A stretch of DNA of 64,000 nt from Chryseobacterium turcicum (GTDB lineage Bacteria > Bacteroidota > Bacteroidia > Flavobacteriales > Weeksellaceae), in NCBI RefSeq assembly GCF_021010565.1, contig NZ_JAJNAY010000001.1, forward strand, positions 2,460,001 to 2,524,000, in the 5' to 3' direction. How positions within the stretch are numbered: position 1 is the first letter of the stretch; the number at the start of each line of letters is the position of its first letter. The notes beneath the pieces were generated by a model. The model ran no database searches and was not told where the DNA came from. It saw only the letters and a program-made list of their open reading frames with translations. Below are positions 52,849-62,081 of this stretch, in pieces. The position numbers and the translations under genes were made by a program.

Positions 52849-53616
52849 ATGGAAACAGCAAAAAAAACTTTAAAAATTAGTTTTTCTACACAAAAAGGAG
52901 GAGTAGGAAAATCAACAATGACTACTCTACTCGCCAGCATTCTTCATTATCGATTGGGATATCATGTGCTGATTATGGATTGTGACTTTCCTCAATACAG
53001 TTTGAGCAATTTGAGAGAACGAGATAAAAAAAACATTATGCTGAATGAGTATCATAAAAAGGCAGCAATGAAACAGTTTCAGACCATTGATAAAAAAGCA
53101 TATCCAATTATTCGCTGCAAGGCAGAGAGTGCATTGGAAAAATCTGAAGAATTCTTAGAACAATCATTGGAAATACCCGATATCATTTTTTATGATTTAC
53201 CCGGAACTGCGAACACGAAAGGGGTTCTAACGACTCTTAAAGCAATGGACTATATTTTTTCTCCAATGACTGCTGACCGGTTGGTTGTAGAAAGCACATT
53301 AGCATTTACGAAAGCTTTTTTGGAGCTACCTCATTTGGAAAATGAGAGAAAAGAACAAGTGCTGACCTTATTTTGGAATCAAGCGGACGGTCGGGAAAAA
53401 ACGAGTCTTTATGATGCTTACGAGCAGGTCATTAAAGAGTTGGGCTTAAAAATCATGAAAATCAGAATTATGGACAGCAAACGTTTCAGAAAGGAGTCGG
53501 ATGATATTGGAAATACAATTTTTAGATCAAGTTTATTGCCAGCTGAAGCTTCAGCACTCAAAACAACCAGAATGGATTTGTTTGTAGAAGAGTTTATAAA
53601 AATAGTAGAACTCTAA
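52849..53616 (+). CDS. traA: TraA, ParA-family ATPase of the conjugative element
   Basis: A 255-aa MinD/ParA-type ATPase with the deviant Walker A KGGVGKST (residues 16-23), LIMDCDFPQYSLSNL, and the DLPGT switch II. These proteins open the tra region of CTnDOT-like elements and are thought to help element maintenance or transfer. No ParB gene is seen beside it. The 10-bp gap to traB indicates an operon. Confidence 0.9.
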   Translation: METAKKTLKISFSTQKGGVGKSTMTTLLASILHYRLGYHVLIMDCDFPQYSLSNLRERDKKNIMLNEYHKKAAMKQFQTIDKKAYPIIRCKAESALEKSEEFLEQSLEIPDIIFYDLPGTANTKGVLTTLKAMDYIFSPMTADRLVVESTLAFTKAFLELPHLENERKEQVLTLFWNQADGREKTSLYDAYEQVIKELGLKIMKIRIMDSKRFRKESDDIGNTIFRSSLLPAEASALKTTRMDLFVEEFIKIVEL

Positions 53617-53626
53617 AACATTACTT

Positions 53627-54028
53627 ATGGCTATCGACAGAAAAAATGAAGATTTTGAAAAACCACAGGTAGATGAAGAATATCTGCTGAATGTAATCAG
53701 CGGAGAAGAGCTGAGCACTATAAATCTACCTGAAAAACTAAAAACTTCCTCAGAAACAAAACCTAAAGAAAAGTCAAAGGTTCAGTCATTTAAGAAAGCT
53801 GATTATGAAGAAACCTTTATGACTAACCGTTTTCCGTCAGGACGAAACGGCAAAGTCGTCTATATCCGTCCGGAATATCACGAACGTCTGATCCGAATCG
53901 TTCAATTGACGAGAGATGAAAAAATGACTTTATATTCCTATATCGACAATATACTTGAACAGCATTTCAAAGATTACGGAGACGATATTACTCAGTATTT
54001 TAACGATCGTTTCAAACCAATACTTTAA
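53627..54028 (+). CDS. traB: TraB-type DUF3408 protein
   Basis: A 133-aa protein of the DUF3408 family: a charged disordered first half and a conserved second half (ETFMTNRFPSGRNGKVVYIR, EYHERLIRIVQLTRDEKMTL, YIDNILEQHF) that looks like a ribbon-helix-helix DNA-binding domain. It normally follows the ParA-like gene in Bacteroidota conjugative elements, as here. Confidence 0.85.
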   Translation: MAIDRKNEDFEKPQVDEEYLLNVISGEELSTINLPEKLKTSSETKPKEKSKVQSFKKADYEETFMTNRFPSGRNGKVVYIRPEYHERLIRIVQLTRDEKMTLYSYIDNILEQHFKDYGDDITQYFNDRFKPIL

Positions 54029-54031
54029 GCT

Positions 54032-54667
54032 ATGGAAATTCTTATATTCATATGTTTACTCATCATCATCTATTTGATGATACAGAATAAATTTAATCAT
54101 GCACCAAGAAAATTACATTCTCCTGAAACCACAGTACATTACAGTAATAACACTTCGATAATGGGAAAATCTAAAACAGTAGTGAGTCAGTTACTGCCAA
54201 AGTCCTCCATAGAAAGTCAGGAATCAGATACTAATATAGATCCCAGTACTTTAGATATAGAATTTGATATCAATGAAAGTCTCAATGGTCAAATTCTACA
54301 GGAGGAACCGGAAAAAGATTCCGGTAGTCAGTTAGATTTTTTAGAAGAGGAAGAAGAATGGAATAAATACAGAATAGTCAGTGAAGATAACGGTTTAGCT
54401 CAGGGAGTTACCTATGAAGAACTAAGCAATGTGGAGATGATGTTACAACAGGATATATTGGAATCATCTCAAAAGGAAACAGCAATTGCTACAGTTCAGA
54501 AAATTTACGGAACCGAATTACATACTTTGCTTGAAAATTCTATTGAAAACGCTTCCCAAAAAATAGCTGAGCTTTTGGATAACAGTATTTATACTAAAAA
54601 AACCGGTTCCTCTATTTTACAAAATAATCATTCTAATCCATTTAACATTGATGGATATATTACATAA
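54032..54667 (+). CDS. Conjugative element protein in traC/traD position
   Basis: A 211-aa protein with one N-terminal membrane segment (EILIFICLLIIIYLMIQ) and an acidic, low-complexity rest (FLEEEEEWNKYRIVSEDNGL, YEELSNVEMMLQQDILESSQ). It occupies the place of TraC/TraD in CTnDOT-like operons, 3 bp after traB, but is too variable to name firmly. A strong terminator follows after 170 bp, ending this transcription unit. Confidence 0.65.
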   Translation: MEILIFICLLIIIYLMIQNKFNHAPRKLHSPETTVHYSNNTSIMGKSKTVVSQLLPKSSIESQESDTNIDPSTLDIEFDINESLNGQILQEEPEKDSGSQLDFLEEEEEWNKYRIVSEDNGLAQGVTYEELSNVEMMLQQDILESSQKETAIATVQKIYGTELHTLLENSIENASQKIAELLDNSIYTKKTGSSILQNNHSNPFNIDGYIT

Positions 54668-54838
54668 AATACTGAAAACATTTTAAATTTTATCAAATAC
54701 TGCTAATACTAAAGATTTCAAAATTTTCGCAAAAATATCCATCAAAGAAAATTACAACTTTTTAACAAATTTTGGTTTGTTTATTGCTTCTTATAGAATC
54801 TTCTCAAGTTAATTGAGTTTTCATGGTTATTAGTTTTT

Positions 54839-54863
54839 AAACCCAGCTTTTGCTGGGTTTTTT
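54839..54863 (+). terminator. Rho-independent terminator between tra sub-operons
   Basis: AAACCCAGC-TTTT-GCTGGGTTT followed by TTT: a strong stem with T-tail. It separates traA-B-C/D from the traE-Q block. The rest of the 54668-55059 gap contains the next promoter and no gene. Confidence 0.9.
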
Positions 54864-55010
54864 CATTTCCACCGATTATTAATCCCAAAAATCAATCATC
54901 TTTTCTTAAAGTTCAAATTCAATTTTAATTTCCGGAGAGAAATACTAAGCCATTGTATTCCATGTAATTCCAATTCTCATATTTCATTCTATTGTCCGGA
55001 TATATTTGTT

Positions 55011-55018
55011 CACGAACC
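55011..55018 (+). promoter_or_regulatory. -7 box TATATTTG upstream of traE
   Basis: Exact TAnnTTTG match 41 bp before the traE ATG, downstream of the terminator at 54839. A TTG at the ideal -33 distance is not seen, so the promoter is probable but incomplete. The leader also contains the small inverted repeat TGTTC(A)CGAAC. Confidence 0.45.
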
Positions 55019-55059
55019 TGCAAAGCGCAGATTTCTCGAACAAATTAATTATTATAATC

Positions 55060-55365
55060 ATGGGACATAACAAATGTAAAATCCTGATTACAGCATTAGC
55101 TTTAACTATCGTAAGTCCACTCTCAGCTCAGGGAAACGGTACCGCCGGAATCAATGAAGCCACCCAGATGGTCACCTCCTATTTTGAGCCGGCTACCCAA
55201 CTTATTTATGCTATCGGAGCCGTCGTCGGACTTATCGGAGGCGTAAAAGTTTACAACAAATTCAGCAGTGGCGACCCTGACACCAGCAAGACCGCTGCCA
55301 GCTGGTTCGGAGCCTGTATTTTTCTGATTGTTGCAGCTACCATCCTCCGTTCATTTTTCCTTTAA
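55060..55365 (+). CDS. traE: TraE, DUF4134 pilin-like channel protein
   Basis: A 101-aa small membrane protein: signal-like segment (ILITALALTIVSPLSAQ), then GINEATQMVTSYFEPATQLI, a membrane helix, GDPDTSKTAASWFGACIFLI and a second helix. This is the DUF4134/TraE (VirB2-like) family. I use ATG 55060 (MGHNKCKILI) because the longer frame from 55006 begins within the promoter region. Confidence 0.92.
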   Translation: MGHNKCKILITALALTIVSPLSAQGNGTAGINEATQMVTSYFEPATQLIYAIGAVVGLIGGVKVYNKFSSGDPDTSKTAASWFGACIFLIVAATILRSFFL

Positions 55366-55374
55366 AATGAAGTT

Positions 55375-55707
55375 ATGAATACCTATAACATCAATAAAGG
55401 AATCGGAAGAACCGTAGAGTTCAAAGGATTAAAAGCACAATACCTCTTCATTTTTGCAGGAGGTTTATTAGGACTTTTGATTGTAGTCATGATCATGTAC
55501 ATGACAGGAGTCAGTACTTATTTCTGTTTAGGAGTAGGAGGTCTAAGTGCAAGTTTACTGATTTGGAAAACCTTCTCTCTCAACAGAAAATATGGAGAAC
55601 ACGGACTCATGAAACTCGGAGCTAAAAAGAGGCATCCCAGATACATTATCAGCCGAAAGTCAATCTTCAGGCATCTGAAATATAACTCCAAAAAAACTGC
55701 AACATGA
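55375..55707 (+). CDS. traF: TraF, DUF4133 membrane protein (VirB3-like)
   Basis: A 110-aa protein with two membrane segments (LFIFAGGLLGLLIVVMIMYM, FCLGVGGLSASLLIWKTF) and the family opening NTYNINKGIGRTVEFKGLKA. DUF4133 proteins are the VirB3-like partner of the TraG ATPase. Its stop overlaps the traG ATG by 4 bp. Confidence 0.92.
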   Translation: MNTYNINKGIGRTVEFKGLKAQYLFIFAGGLLGLLIVVMIMYMTGVSTYFCLGVGGLSASLLIWKTFSLNRKYGEHGLMKLGAKKRHPRYIISRKSIFRHLKYNSKKTAT

Positions 55708-58211
55708 TAAATCAATCGAAAGCAGCTACTTTGGAAAGCAAATTTCCACTGCTGGCAGTAGAAGAAAACTGCATTATCTCAAAAGATGCTGATGTTACAG
55801 TTTGTTTTAAAGTGAGACTTCCTGAATTATTTACTGTTGCTTCAGCGGAATATGAAGCGATTCATTCAGCGTGGTTTAAAGCTATTAAAACTTTGCCAGA
55901 TTTCACAGTTGTTCACAAGCAGGATTGGTTTATCAAAGAAAATTACAATCCTGACTTATCAAAAGACGACCAAAGTTTTCTTTCTAAATCTTTTGAAAGA
56001 CATTTTAACGAAAGACCATTTCTTAATCATTACTGCTACCTGTTTATAACCAAAACAAGCAAAGAGAGAATGAGAATGCAGAGTAATTTCTCATCGCTCT
56101 GTAAAGGCAAACTCATTCCAAAAGAAATCAGAGACAAAGAACTGATGAGTAGATTTATGGAAGCTGTCGATCAGTTCGAACGAATCATGAATGACAGTAG
56201 TTATGTTCATTTGGAAAGAATGACCGAGAATGAGATTACCGGCACTGAAAAACAGTCAGGATTACTTGAACAATATCTGACCTTATCAAGAGACGTTAAC
56301 CCATCTCTTCAGGATCTGAATTTAGGAGCAGAAGAAATGAGAATCGGCAATAACCGTATCAGTATGCATACGCTTTCAGATACAGACGATTTACCGGGGA
56401 CAGTTTCTTCTCACAGTCGTTATGAAAAACTGAGTACCGACAGAAGTGACTGCCTCTTATCATTTGCATCTCCGGTAGGATTGCTGCTCAATTGCAATCA
56501 CATTTATAATCAGTATCTGTTTATTGACAACAGTGAAGAAAACCTGGCAAAGTTTGAAAAGTCAGCCAGAAATATGCATTCACTCGCAAGATACAGCAGA
56601 GCCAATCAAATCAATAAAGAATGGATTGAAAAGTACCTGAATAAAGCCCATTCATTTGGACTGCAATCTATCCGTGCTCATTTTAATGTAATGTCATGGT
56701 CAGACAATCTTTCTGAATTGAAGCAACTGAAAAATGATACAGGAAGTGCTTTGGCACTGATGGAATGCAAACCCCGACATAACACAACGGATGTAGCAAC
56801 ATTATATTGGGCGGGAATTCCCGGCAATGCAGCAGATTTTCCCGCTGAAGAAAGTTTCTACACGTTCATCGAACCGGCATTATGTTTTTTCACGGAAGAA
56901 ACCAATTATCAAAATTCCCCCTCGTCATTTGGAATCAAGATGGCTGACCGTTTAACTGGAAAACCTATTCATTTGGACATCTCCGATCTTCCAATGAAAC
57001 AAGGAATTATTACCAACCGTAATAAATTTATTCTCGGACCTTCAGGAAGCGGAAAATCATTCTTTACCAATCACATGGTAAGACAGTATTATGAGCAAGG
57101 CGCTCATGTTCTTCTAGTCGACACTGGAAATTCCTACCAAGGATTGTGTGAACTCATCAAGGGAAAAACCAAAGGTGAAGATGGTGTGTACTTTACGTAT
57201 ACAGAAGACAATCCTATTGCTTTCAATCCATTTTACACCGATGACGGTATCTTTGATATTGAAAAAAGAGAAAGTATCAAGACTTTGATTCTTACCCTAT
57301 GGAAAAGAGATGATGAGCCTCCAACGAGATCGGAGGAAGTTGCGCTGTCCAATGGAGTGAGCGGATACATTGAAAAAATCAAAAACAACAATGATTATCC
57401 TTCCTTTAACGGCTTCTACGAATTTGTAAAAGAAGATTATCAATCTGTTCTTGAACAGAAGAAAGTCAGAGAAAAGGATTTTGACATTGCTAATTTTCTC
57501 AATGTGTTAGAACCTTACTATAGAGGAGGAGAGTATGATTATTTACTCAATTCAGACAAACAACTTGATCTATTATCCAAACGGTTTATTGTTTTTGAGA
57601 TCGATGCTATCAAAGACCATAAGATTTTATTTCCTATTGTAACGATCATTATAATGGAGGTCTTCATCAATAAAATGCGAAGACTCAAAGGTATCAGAAA
57701 ATTGATTCTCATTGAAGAAGCATGGAAAGCCATCGCGAAAGAAGGGATGGCTGAATACATCAAGTATCTGTTCAAAACTGTCAGAAAATTCTTTGGAGAA
57801 GCCATTGTAGTCACACAGGAAGTGGATGATATCATTCAGTCACCAATCGTCAAAGAAAGCATCATCAACAATTCAGACTGCAAGATTTTATTAGATCAGC
57901 GAAAGTACATGAACAAGTTTGATGACATTCAGGCGATGTTGGGTCTGTCCGACAAAGAGAAAGCGCAGGTCTTATCTATCAACATGAACAATGATCCTAA
58001 AAGACTATACAAAGAAGTCTGGATTGGACTGGGTGGAACTCATTCAGCAGTCTATGCTACGGAAGTTTCTACTGAAGAATATTTGGCTTATACCACAGAA
58101 GAGACAGAGAAAATGGAGGTCATGAATTTGGCATCCGAACTTGACGGCAATGTCGAACATGCCATCAAGAGGATTTCGCTCAAGCGAATCAAATCAACAA
58201 AAAAAAATTAA
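55704..58211 (+). CDS. traG: TraG, VirB4-like conjugative transfer ATPase
   Basis: An 835-aa cytoplasmic ATPase that powers assembly of the mating channel. Walker A GPSGSGKS at residues 445-452, then VLLVDTGNSYQGLCE, and Walker B LILIEEAWKAI at about 667-677, with the downstream QEVDDIIQSPIVKESIINN typical of VirB4/TraG. The N-terminal 400 residues are the DUF3875-like region. Full length and intact, so the channel motor of this element is preserved even though other genes are damaged. Confidence 0.95.
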   Translation: MINQSKAATLESKFPLLAVEENCIISKDADVTVCFKVRLPELFTVASAEYEAIHSAWFKAIKTLPDFTVVHKQDWFIKENYNPDLSKDDQSFLSKSFERHFNERPFLNHYCYLFITKTSKERMRMQSNFSSLCKGKLIPKEIRDKELMSRFMEAVDQFERIMNDSSYVHLERMTENEITGTEKQSGLLEQYLTLSRDVNPSLQDLNLGAEEMRIGNNRISMHTLSDTDDLPGTVSSHSRYEKLSTDRSDCLLSFASPVGLLLNCNHIYNQYLFIDNSEENLAKFEKSARNMHSLARYSRANQINKEWIEKYLNKAHSFGLQSIRAHFNVMSWSDNLSELKQLKNDTGSALALMECKPRHNTTDVATLYWAGIPGNAADFPAEESFYTFIEPALCFFTEETNYQNSPSSFGIKMADRLTGKPIHLDISDLPMKQGIITNRNKFILGPSGSGKSFFTNHMVRQYYEQGAHVLLVDTGNSYQGLCELIKGKTKGEDGVYFTYTEDNPIAFNPFYTDDGIFDIEKRESIKTLILTLWKRDDEPPTRSEEVALSNGVSGYIEKIKNNNDYPSFNGFYEFVKEDYQSVLEQKKVREKDFDIANFLNVLEPYYRGGEYDYLLNSDKQLDLLSKRFIVFEIDAIKDHKILFPIVTIIIMEVFINKMRRLKGIRKLILIEEAWKAIAKEGMAEYIKYLFKTVRKFFGEAIVVTQEVDDIIQSPIVKESIINNSDCKILLDQRKYMNKFDDIQAMLGLSDKEKAQVLSINMNNDPKRLYKEVWIGLGGTHSAVYATEVSTEEYLAYTTEETEKMEVMNLASELDGNVEHAIKRISLKRIKSTKKN

Positions 58212-58231
58212 TCAATTAAAATTTTAAGACA

Positions 58232-58864
58232 ATGAAAAATTTAATCATGACCACGATGGTGGTTACGGCGATGGCTCTAACCTCCACAGCAAAAGCACAG
58301 TTTGTAGTAACAGACCCAGCCAATCTTGCTTCAGGAATTCTGAATTCAGCGAATGAAATTGTTCAGACCTCAAATACGGTTTCCAATGTCGTCAAGAATT
58401 TCAATGAAGTCAAGAAAGTCTACGAACAGGGTAAGGAATATTACGACAAACTGAAAGCAGTGAATAACCTCGTAAAAGATGCAAGAAAAGTTCAGCAGAC
58501 TGTACTGCTTGTAGGTGATGTCTCTGAAATGTATGTCAACAATTTCGGAAAAATGCTCAATGACCCAAACTTCAATGCTCAGGAATTGACGGCTATTGCC
58601 AACGGTTATTCCACATTACTCAATGAGAGTACTGAACTTTTAAAAGAGCTAAAACAAATTGTCAATACCAGCAGTCTTTCACTGAATGATAAAGAACGAA
58701 TGGACATTATTGACAAGGTGTACAAATCAGTCAAAGACTATCACAATCTGGTTAGGTATTACACGAACAAGAATATTTCTGTAAGTTATCTGAGAGCGAA
58801 AAAACAGAACAATACGCAACGAGTACTTAATCTGTACGGAACGTCGAATCAAAAATACTGGTAA
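58232..58864 (+). CDS. traI: TraI-type DUF4141 periplasmic protein
   Basis: A 210-aa exported protein: signal peptide (LIMTTMVVTAMALTSTAKAQ) and a long helical domain (NFNEVKKVYEQGKEYYDKLK, DKERMDIIDKVYKSVKDYHN), matching DUF4141/TraI of CTnDOT-like elements. It plays a VirB5-like role in channel assembly. 20 bp after traG and 1 bp before traJ. Confidence 0.9.
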   Translation: MKNLIMTTMVVTAMALTSTAKAQFVVTDPANLASGILNSANEIVQTSNTVSNVVKNFNEVKKVYEQGKEYYDKLKAVNNLVKDARKVQQTVLLVGDVSEMYVNNFGKMLNDPNFNAQELTAIANGYSTLLNESTELLKELKQIVNTSSLSLNDKERMDIIDKVYKSVKDYHNLVRYYTNKNISVSYLRAKKQNNTQRVLNLYGTSNQKYW

Positions 58865-58865
58865 G

Positions 58866-59845
58866 ATGGAGCCTACAAACTTACACGAAGTACTGCGCTC
58901 TATTTACGACGAAATGATGCCAATGTGTGCAGATATGGCCGCCGTTGCCAAGGGTGTTGCAGGATTGGGAGCACTTTTTTATGTCGCCATCAAAGTTTGG
59001 CAGGCGTTAAGCCGTGCTGAACCTATTGACTTGTTTCCTATGCTAAGACCATTTGCTATCGGAATCTGTATTATGTTTTTTTCAACGATTGTTTTGGGAA
59101 GTATCAACGGGGTTTTAAGCCCCGTTGTTCAGGGCAGTCATTCCATGCTGGAAAATCAGGTTTTAGATATGAATGAACTGCAGCAGAAAAAAGATTTATT
59201 GGAAAGAGAAGCCATGCTCAGAAATCCTGAGATGGCTTACTTAATCTCAGATGAAGAATTTGATAAAAAGCTAGAAGAGCTGGGATGGTCACCGTCAGAT
59301 CTTGTAACGATGTCAGGAATGTATATGGAAAGGCAGATGTTCGAAGTAAAGAAACAAATCAGAGATGGCTTTCGTGAATTTTTAGAGATTCTCTTCCAGG
59401 CAGCAGCCCTCGTTATCGATACCATCAGAACTTTCTTTTTAATTGTTCTGTCAATACTCGGTCCTATTGCCTTTGCCATATCGGTTTGGGATGGATTTCA
59501 GTCGACTCTCACGCAGTGGTTGACTCGGTATATCAGTGTGTATTTATGGCTACCCGTCGCTGACATTTTCAGTGCCATTCTTGCTAAAATCCAAACACTG
59601 ATTTTAGAACGAGATATAGAGATGCTGGCTGACCCAGCTTTTATTCCTGATACCTCCACATCTACATGATTATCGGAATCATAGGCTACTTCACCGTTCC
59701 AACTGTTACAGGTTGGGTTATTCAGGCTGGAGGTGCAGGAAACTTTATGCGCAATGTCAATCAGGCAGCTTCGAAGTCAGGAAATATTGCGGGAGCTGCT
59801 GCCGGTTCAGCAACGGGTAATATTTCAGGCAGATTATTAAAATAA
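58866..59845 (+). pseudogene. traJ: traJ, VirB6-like channel protein, frameshifted
   Basis: The first 266 codons match TraJ: MEPTNLHEVLRSIYDEMMPM, membrane helices around residues 20-75, a central coiled coil, and the second helix cluster (TIRTFFLIVLSILGPIAFAI, YISVYLWLPVADIFSAIL). They stop early at 59667-59669 after PDTSTST. The usual final part continues in the -1 frame from 59666 (MIIGIIGYFTVPTVTGWVIQ, AGGAGNFMRNVNQAASKSGN) to TAA at 59843-59845. A small deletion near 59655-59668 is the simplest cause. TraJ is needed for the channel in related elements, so this should abolish transfer unless corrected. Confidence 0.85.
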
Positions 59846-59858
59846 TTAAAACAAAAAA

Positions 59859-60482
59859 ATGGAATTTAAAATCTTAAGAAATATCGAAAACAGCTTCAGG
59901 CAAATCAGGTTATTCACTTTTGCTTTTGCACTGTTATGTTTTGGAATTGTAGGCGTGGTTGTTTACAAATCCTATGAATTTGCTGAAGAGCAACGCCAGA
60001 AAATTTACGTTTTGGATAATGGTAAATCTTTGATGGTTGCTTTATCTCAAGATATGTCATTGAACCGACCTGTTGAAGCAAGAGAACACGTCAGACGCTT
60101 TCATGAACTATTTTTCACGGTTGCTCCTGATAAAAATGCTATTGAAAGCAATGTGAAAAGGGCATTTAATTTAGCTGACCAGTCTGCTTTTAACTATTAC
60201 AAAGATCTTTCTGAAAAGGGATATTACAACAGAATTATTTCAGGGAATATTCAGCAGAGAATTGAAATAGACAGTGTAGCTGCCAACTTTGACAGTTATC
60301 CTTATCAGGTTCAGACATTCGCAAAGCAATTTATCTACAGATCCAGCAATCTGACCAAGAGAAGTTTAATAACCAGCTGTATGCTCGTGAATTCCGTACG
60401 ATCTGACAATAATCCGCAAGGATTTACTATTGAAAAATTCAATGTTATTGAAAATAAAGATCTGGAAACTGTTGACCGTTAA
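59859..60482 (+). CDS. traK: TraK, VirB8-like conjugative transfer protein
   Basis: A 207-aa protein with one N-terminal membrane segment (LFTFAFALLCFGIVGVVVYK) and a periplasmic NTF2-like domain (PVEAREHVRRFHELFFTVAP, SAFNYYKDLSEKGYYNRIIS). It matches the TraK family of Bacteroidota conjugative elements, a VirB8-like scaffold component. It starts 13 bp after the traJ end. Confidence 0.93.
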   Translation: MEFKILRNIENSFRQIRLFTFAFALLCFGIVGVVVYKSYEFAEEQRQKIYVLDNGKSLMVALSQDMSLNRPVEAREHVRRFHELFFTVAPDKNAIESNVKRAFNLADQSAFNYYKDLSEKGYYNRIISGNIQQRIEIDSVAANFDSYPYQVQTFAKQFIYRSSNLTKRSLITSCMLVNSVRSDNNPQGFTIEKFNVIENKDLETVDR

Positions 60483-60493
60483 AAATTTACATC

Positions 60494-60736
60494 ATGAAAA
60501 AATTCCGAACAACAATTGAGTGGTACATTCATGCCTCCGACAACAGTTGGAAAGCTTTAAGTGTTAACAAACAAAGGCTTTTGACAAAACTATTTTTGGG
60601 TGTCTACTTCTTATTGACATTAGTAACACTGACCTATATCTGGTATGAGACTGCTAACGGAGGCAATATCCTCTCCATCAGCCATATTCAGGGGATTCCT
60701 CAAAATATAACTAGTAAAGTCCATCAAAATGAATAA
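60494..60736 (+). CDS. traL: TraL-like small membrane protein
   Basis: An 80-aa protein with a single membrane segment (LFLGVYFLLTLVTLTYIWY) and a basic N-terminus (KKFRTTIEWYIHASDNSWKA). The position between traK and traM and the size fit TraL (DUF3989-like). Its 3' end overlaps traM by 8 bp. Confidence 0.8.
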   Translation: MKKFRTTIEWYIHASDNSWKALSVNKQRLLTKLFLGVYFLLTLVTLTYIWYETANGGNILSISHIQGIPQNITSKVHQNE

Positions 60737-62060
60737 CGAAAACAAAACCCAAATCCAAATTACAGAAGGAAACGCTAACAGTTTGACTAATGAGGAACAA
60801 TCATTAAGCAATCTGCAAAGAATTGAAAAATTTAGAAAACCGCTCATCTATTTTCTAATGGCTGTTGTTTGTGCAGGATGCCTGTACCTCATCTTTAAAC
60901 CAAAAGAAAAAAATGTTATAGCTGAGGAAGCTGGTTTTAATTCTGCAGTTCCTCAGGCAGCAGATGATAAACTGCAGTCTGATAAGCAAAAAGCTTACGA
61001 ACAGCAACTGTTGGAACAGAAGAATGAAGAAAAAAGAAATAATCTGACTTCATTGTCAGATTATTGGAGCGACAATCAGTCTGCAAATCCGACAGCTCAA
61101 CCAACTCCTTTAAGCTCAGTAGATAATTCTGGAGCGTTGATGCAGGGCGACCAAAATGCTGTGAACAGTTACCACAATGCGCAAAAGACCTTAGGAAGTT
61201 TTTACAGTAGGGACGATCAGGAAGTCGGCAATTTGAAGAGAGAGATTTCTAGATTGAAAAGTGAATCTCTGAACAGTAATTCAGTACCGAAAGGGAGCGG
61301 AATTAATGAGCAGTTAGAGCTGATGGAAAAATCTTATCTGTTGGCAGCAAAATATCTTCCATCATCTTCTCAACAGAAAGAAACTTTCGAAGAACCAAAA
61401 GCATCCAATACCTCCGAGAAATCAGACTCAAAAGAAACAAAAATTAAAATCTCAACTGTTAAGCACCTCGACAAAAACGTAGTATCTGTTCTGTACCGTG
61501 AACCAAGTGACAGTGCATTTCTGGCAGGATTTAACAGAAACAGTTTCACCGGAATTCAAAATGAAAGTCAGCTTAATAATGCACTAACCACAAACAGTAT
61601 TCGGGCAGTGATTCATCAGACTCAGCTTATCACTAATGAGAGTTTCATTTCATTACGATTGTCTGAGCCAATAATGTTGGGTAAAATGACAATACCGAAA
61701 GGAACTTTACTGAAAGCCTCCTGCAAATTTCAGAGCGAAAGACTGCAGATGAAAATATCAAGTATCGAATATCAAGGTTCAATACAGCCTGTTGAAATCA
61801 ATATTCATGACAATGACGGGCAACTAGGGTTAAACATTCCCTACACTCCGGAACAGAGTGCAGTGAATGATATCGTTGCCAATATGAGTCAGTCATCAGG
61901 AACAAATATTATGATGACGCAATCCGCGGGTCAGCAGATTGCTTCTGATTTGACTCGTGGAGTTGTTCAGGGAGTTTCTGGCTATTTTCAGAGAAAAGTC
62001 AGAATGCCAAAAGTTACTGTAAAAGCAGGTCATCAAATAATTTTGGTGGCTAAGAATTAA
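60729..62060 (+). CDS. traM: TraM, VirB10-like conjugative transposon protein
   Basis: A 443-aa protein: cytoplasmic N-terminus, one membrane segment (residues 40-57, PLIYFLMAVVCAGCLYLIF), a long Gln/Ser/Asn-rich periplasmic linker, and a conserved C-terminal domain (NSIRAVIHQTQLITNESFIS, LRLSEPIMLGKMTIPKGTLL, HDNDGQLGLNIPYTPEQSAV). The overall form and the C-terminal barrel match TraM (VirB10-like) of CTnDOT. Confidence 0.93.
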   Translation: MNNENKTQIQITEGNANSLTNEEQSLSNLQRIEKFRKPLIYFLMAVVCAGCLYLIFKPKEKNVIAEEAGFNSAVPQAADDKLQSDKQKAYEQQLLEQKNEEKRNNLTSLSDYWSDNQSANPTAQPTPLSSVDNSGALMQGDQNAVNSYHNAQKTLGSFYSRDDQEVGNLKREISRLKSESLNSNSVPKGSGINEQLELMEKSYLLAAKYLPSSSQQKETFEEPKASNTSEKSDSKETKIKISTVKHLDKNVVSVLYREPSDSAFLAGFNRNSFTGIQNESQLNNALTTNSIRAVIHQTQLITNESFISLRLSEPIMLGKMTIPKGTLLKASCKFQSERLQMKISSIEYQGSIQPVEINIHDNDGQLGLNIPYTPEQSAVNDIVANMSQSSGTNIMMTQSAGQQIASDLTRGVVQGVSGYFQRKVRMPKVTVKAGHQIILVAKN

Positions 62061-62081
62061 CTCAAAATAAATTAAAATTCA

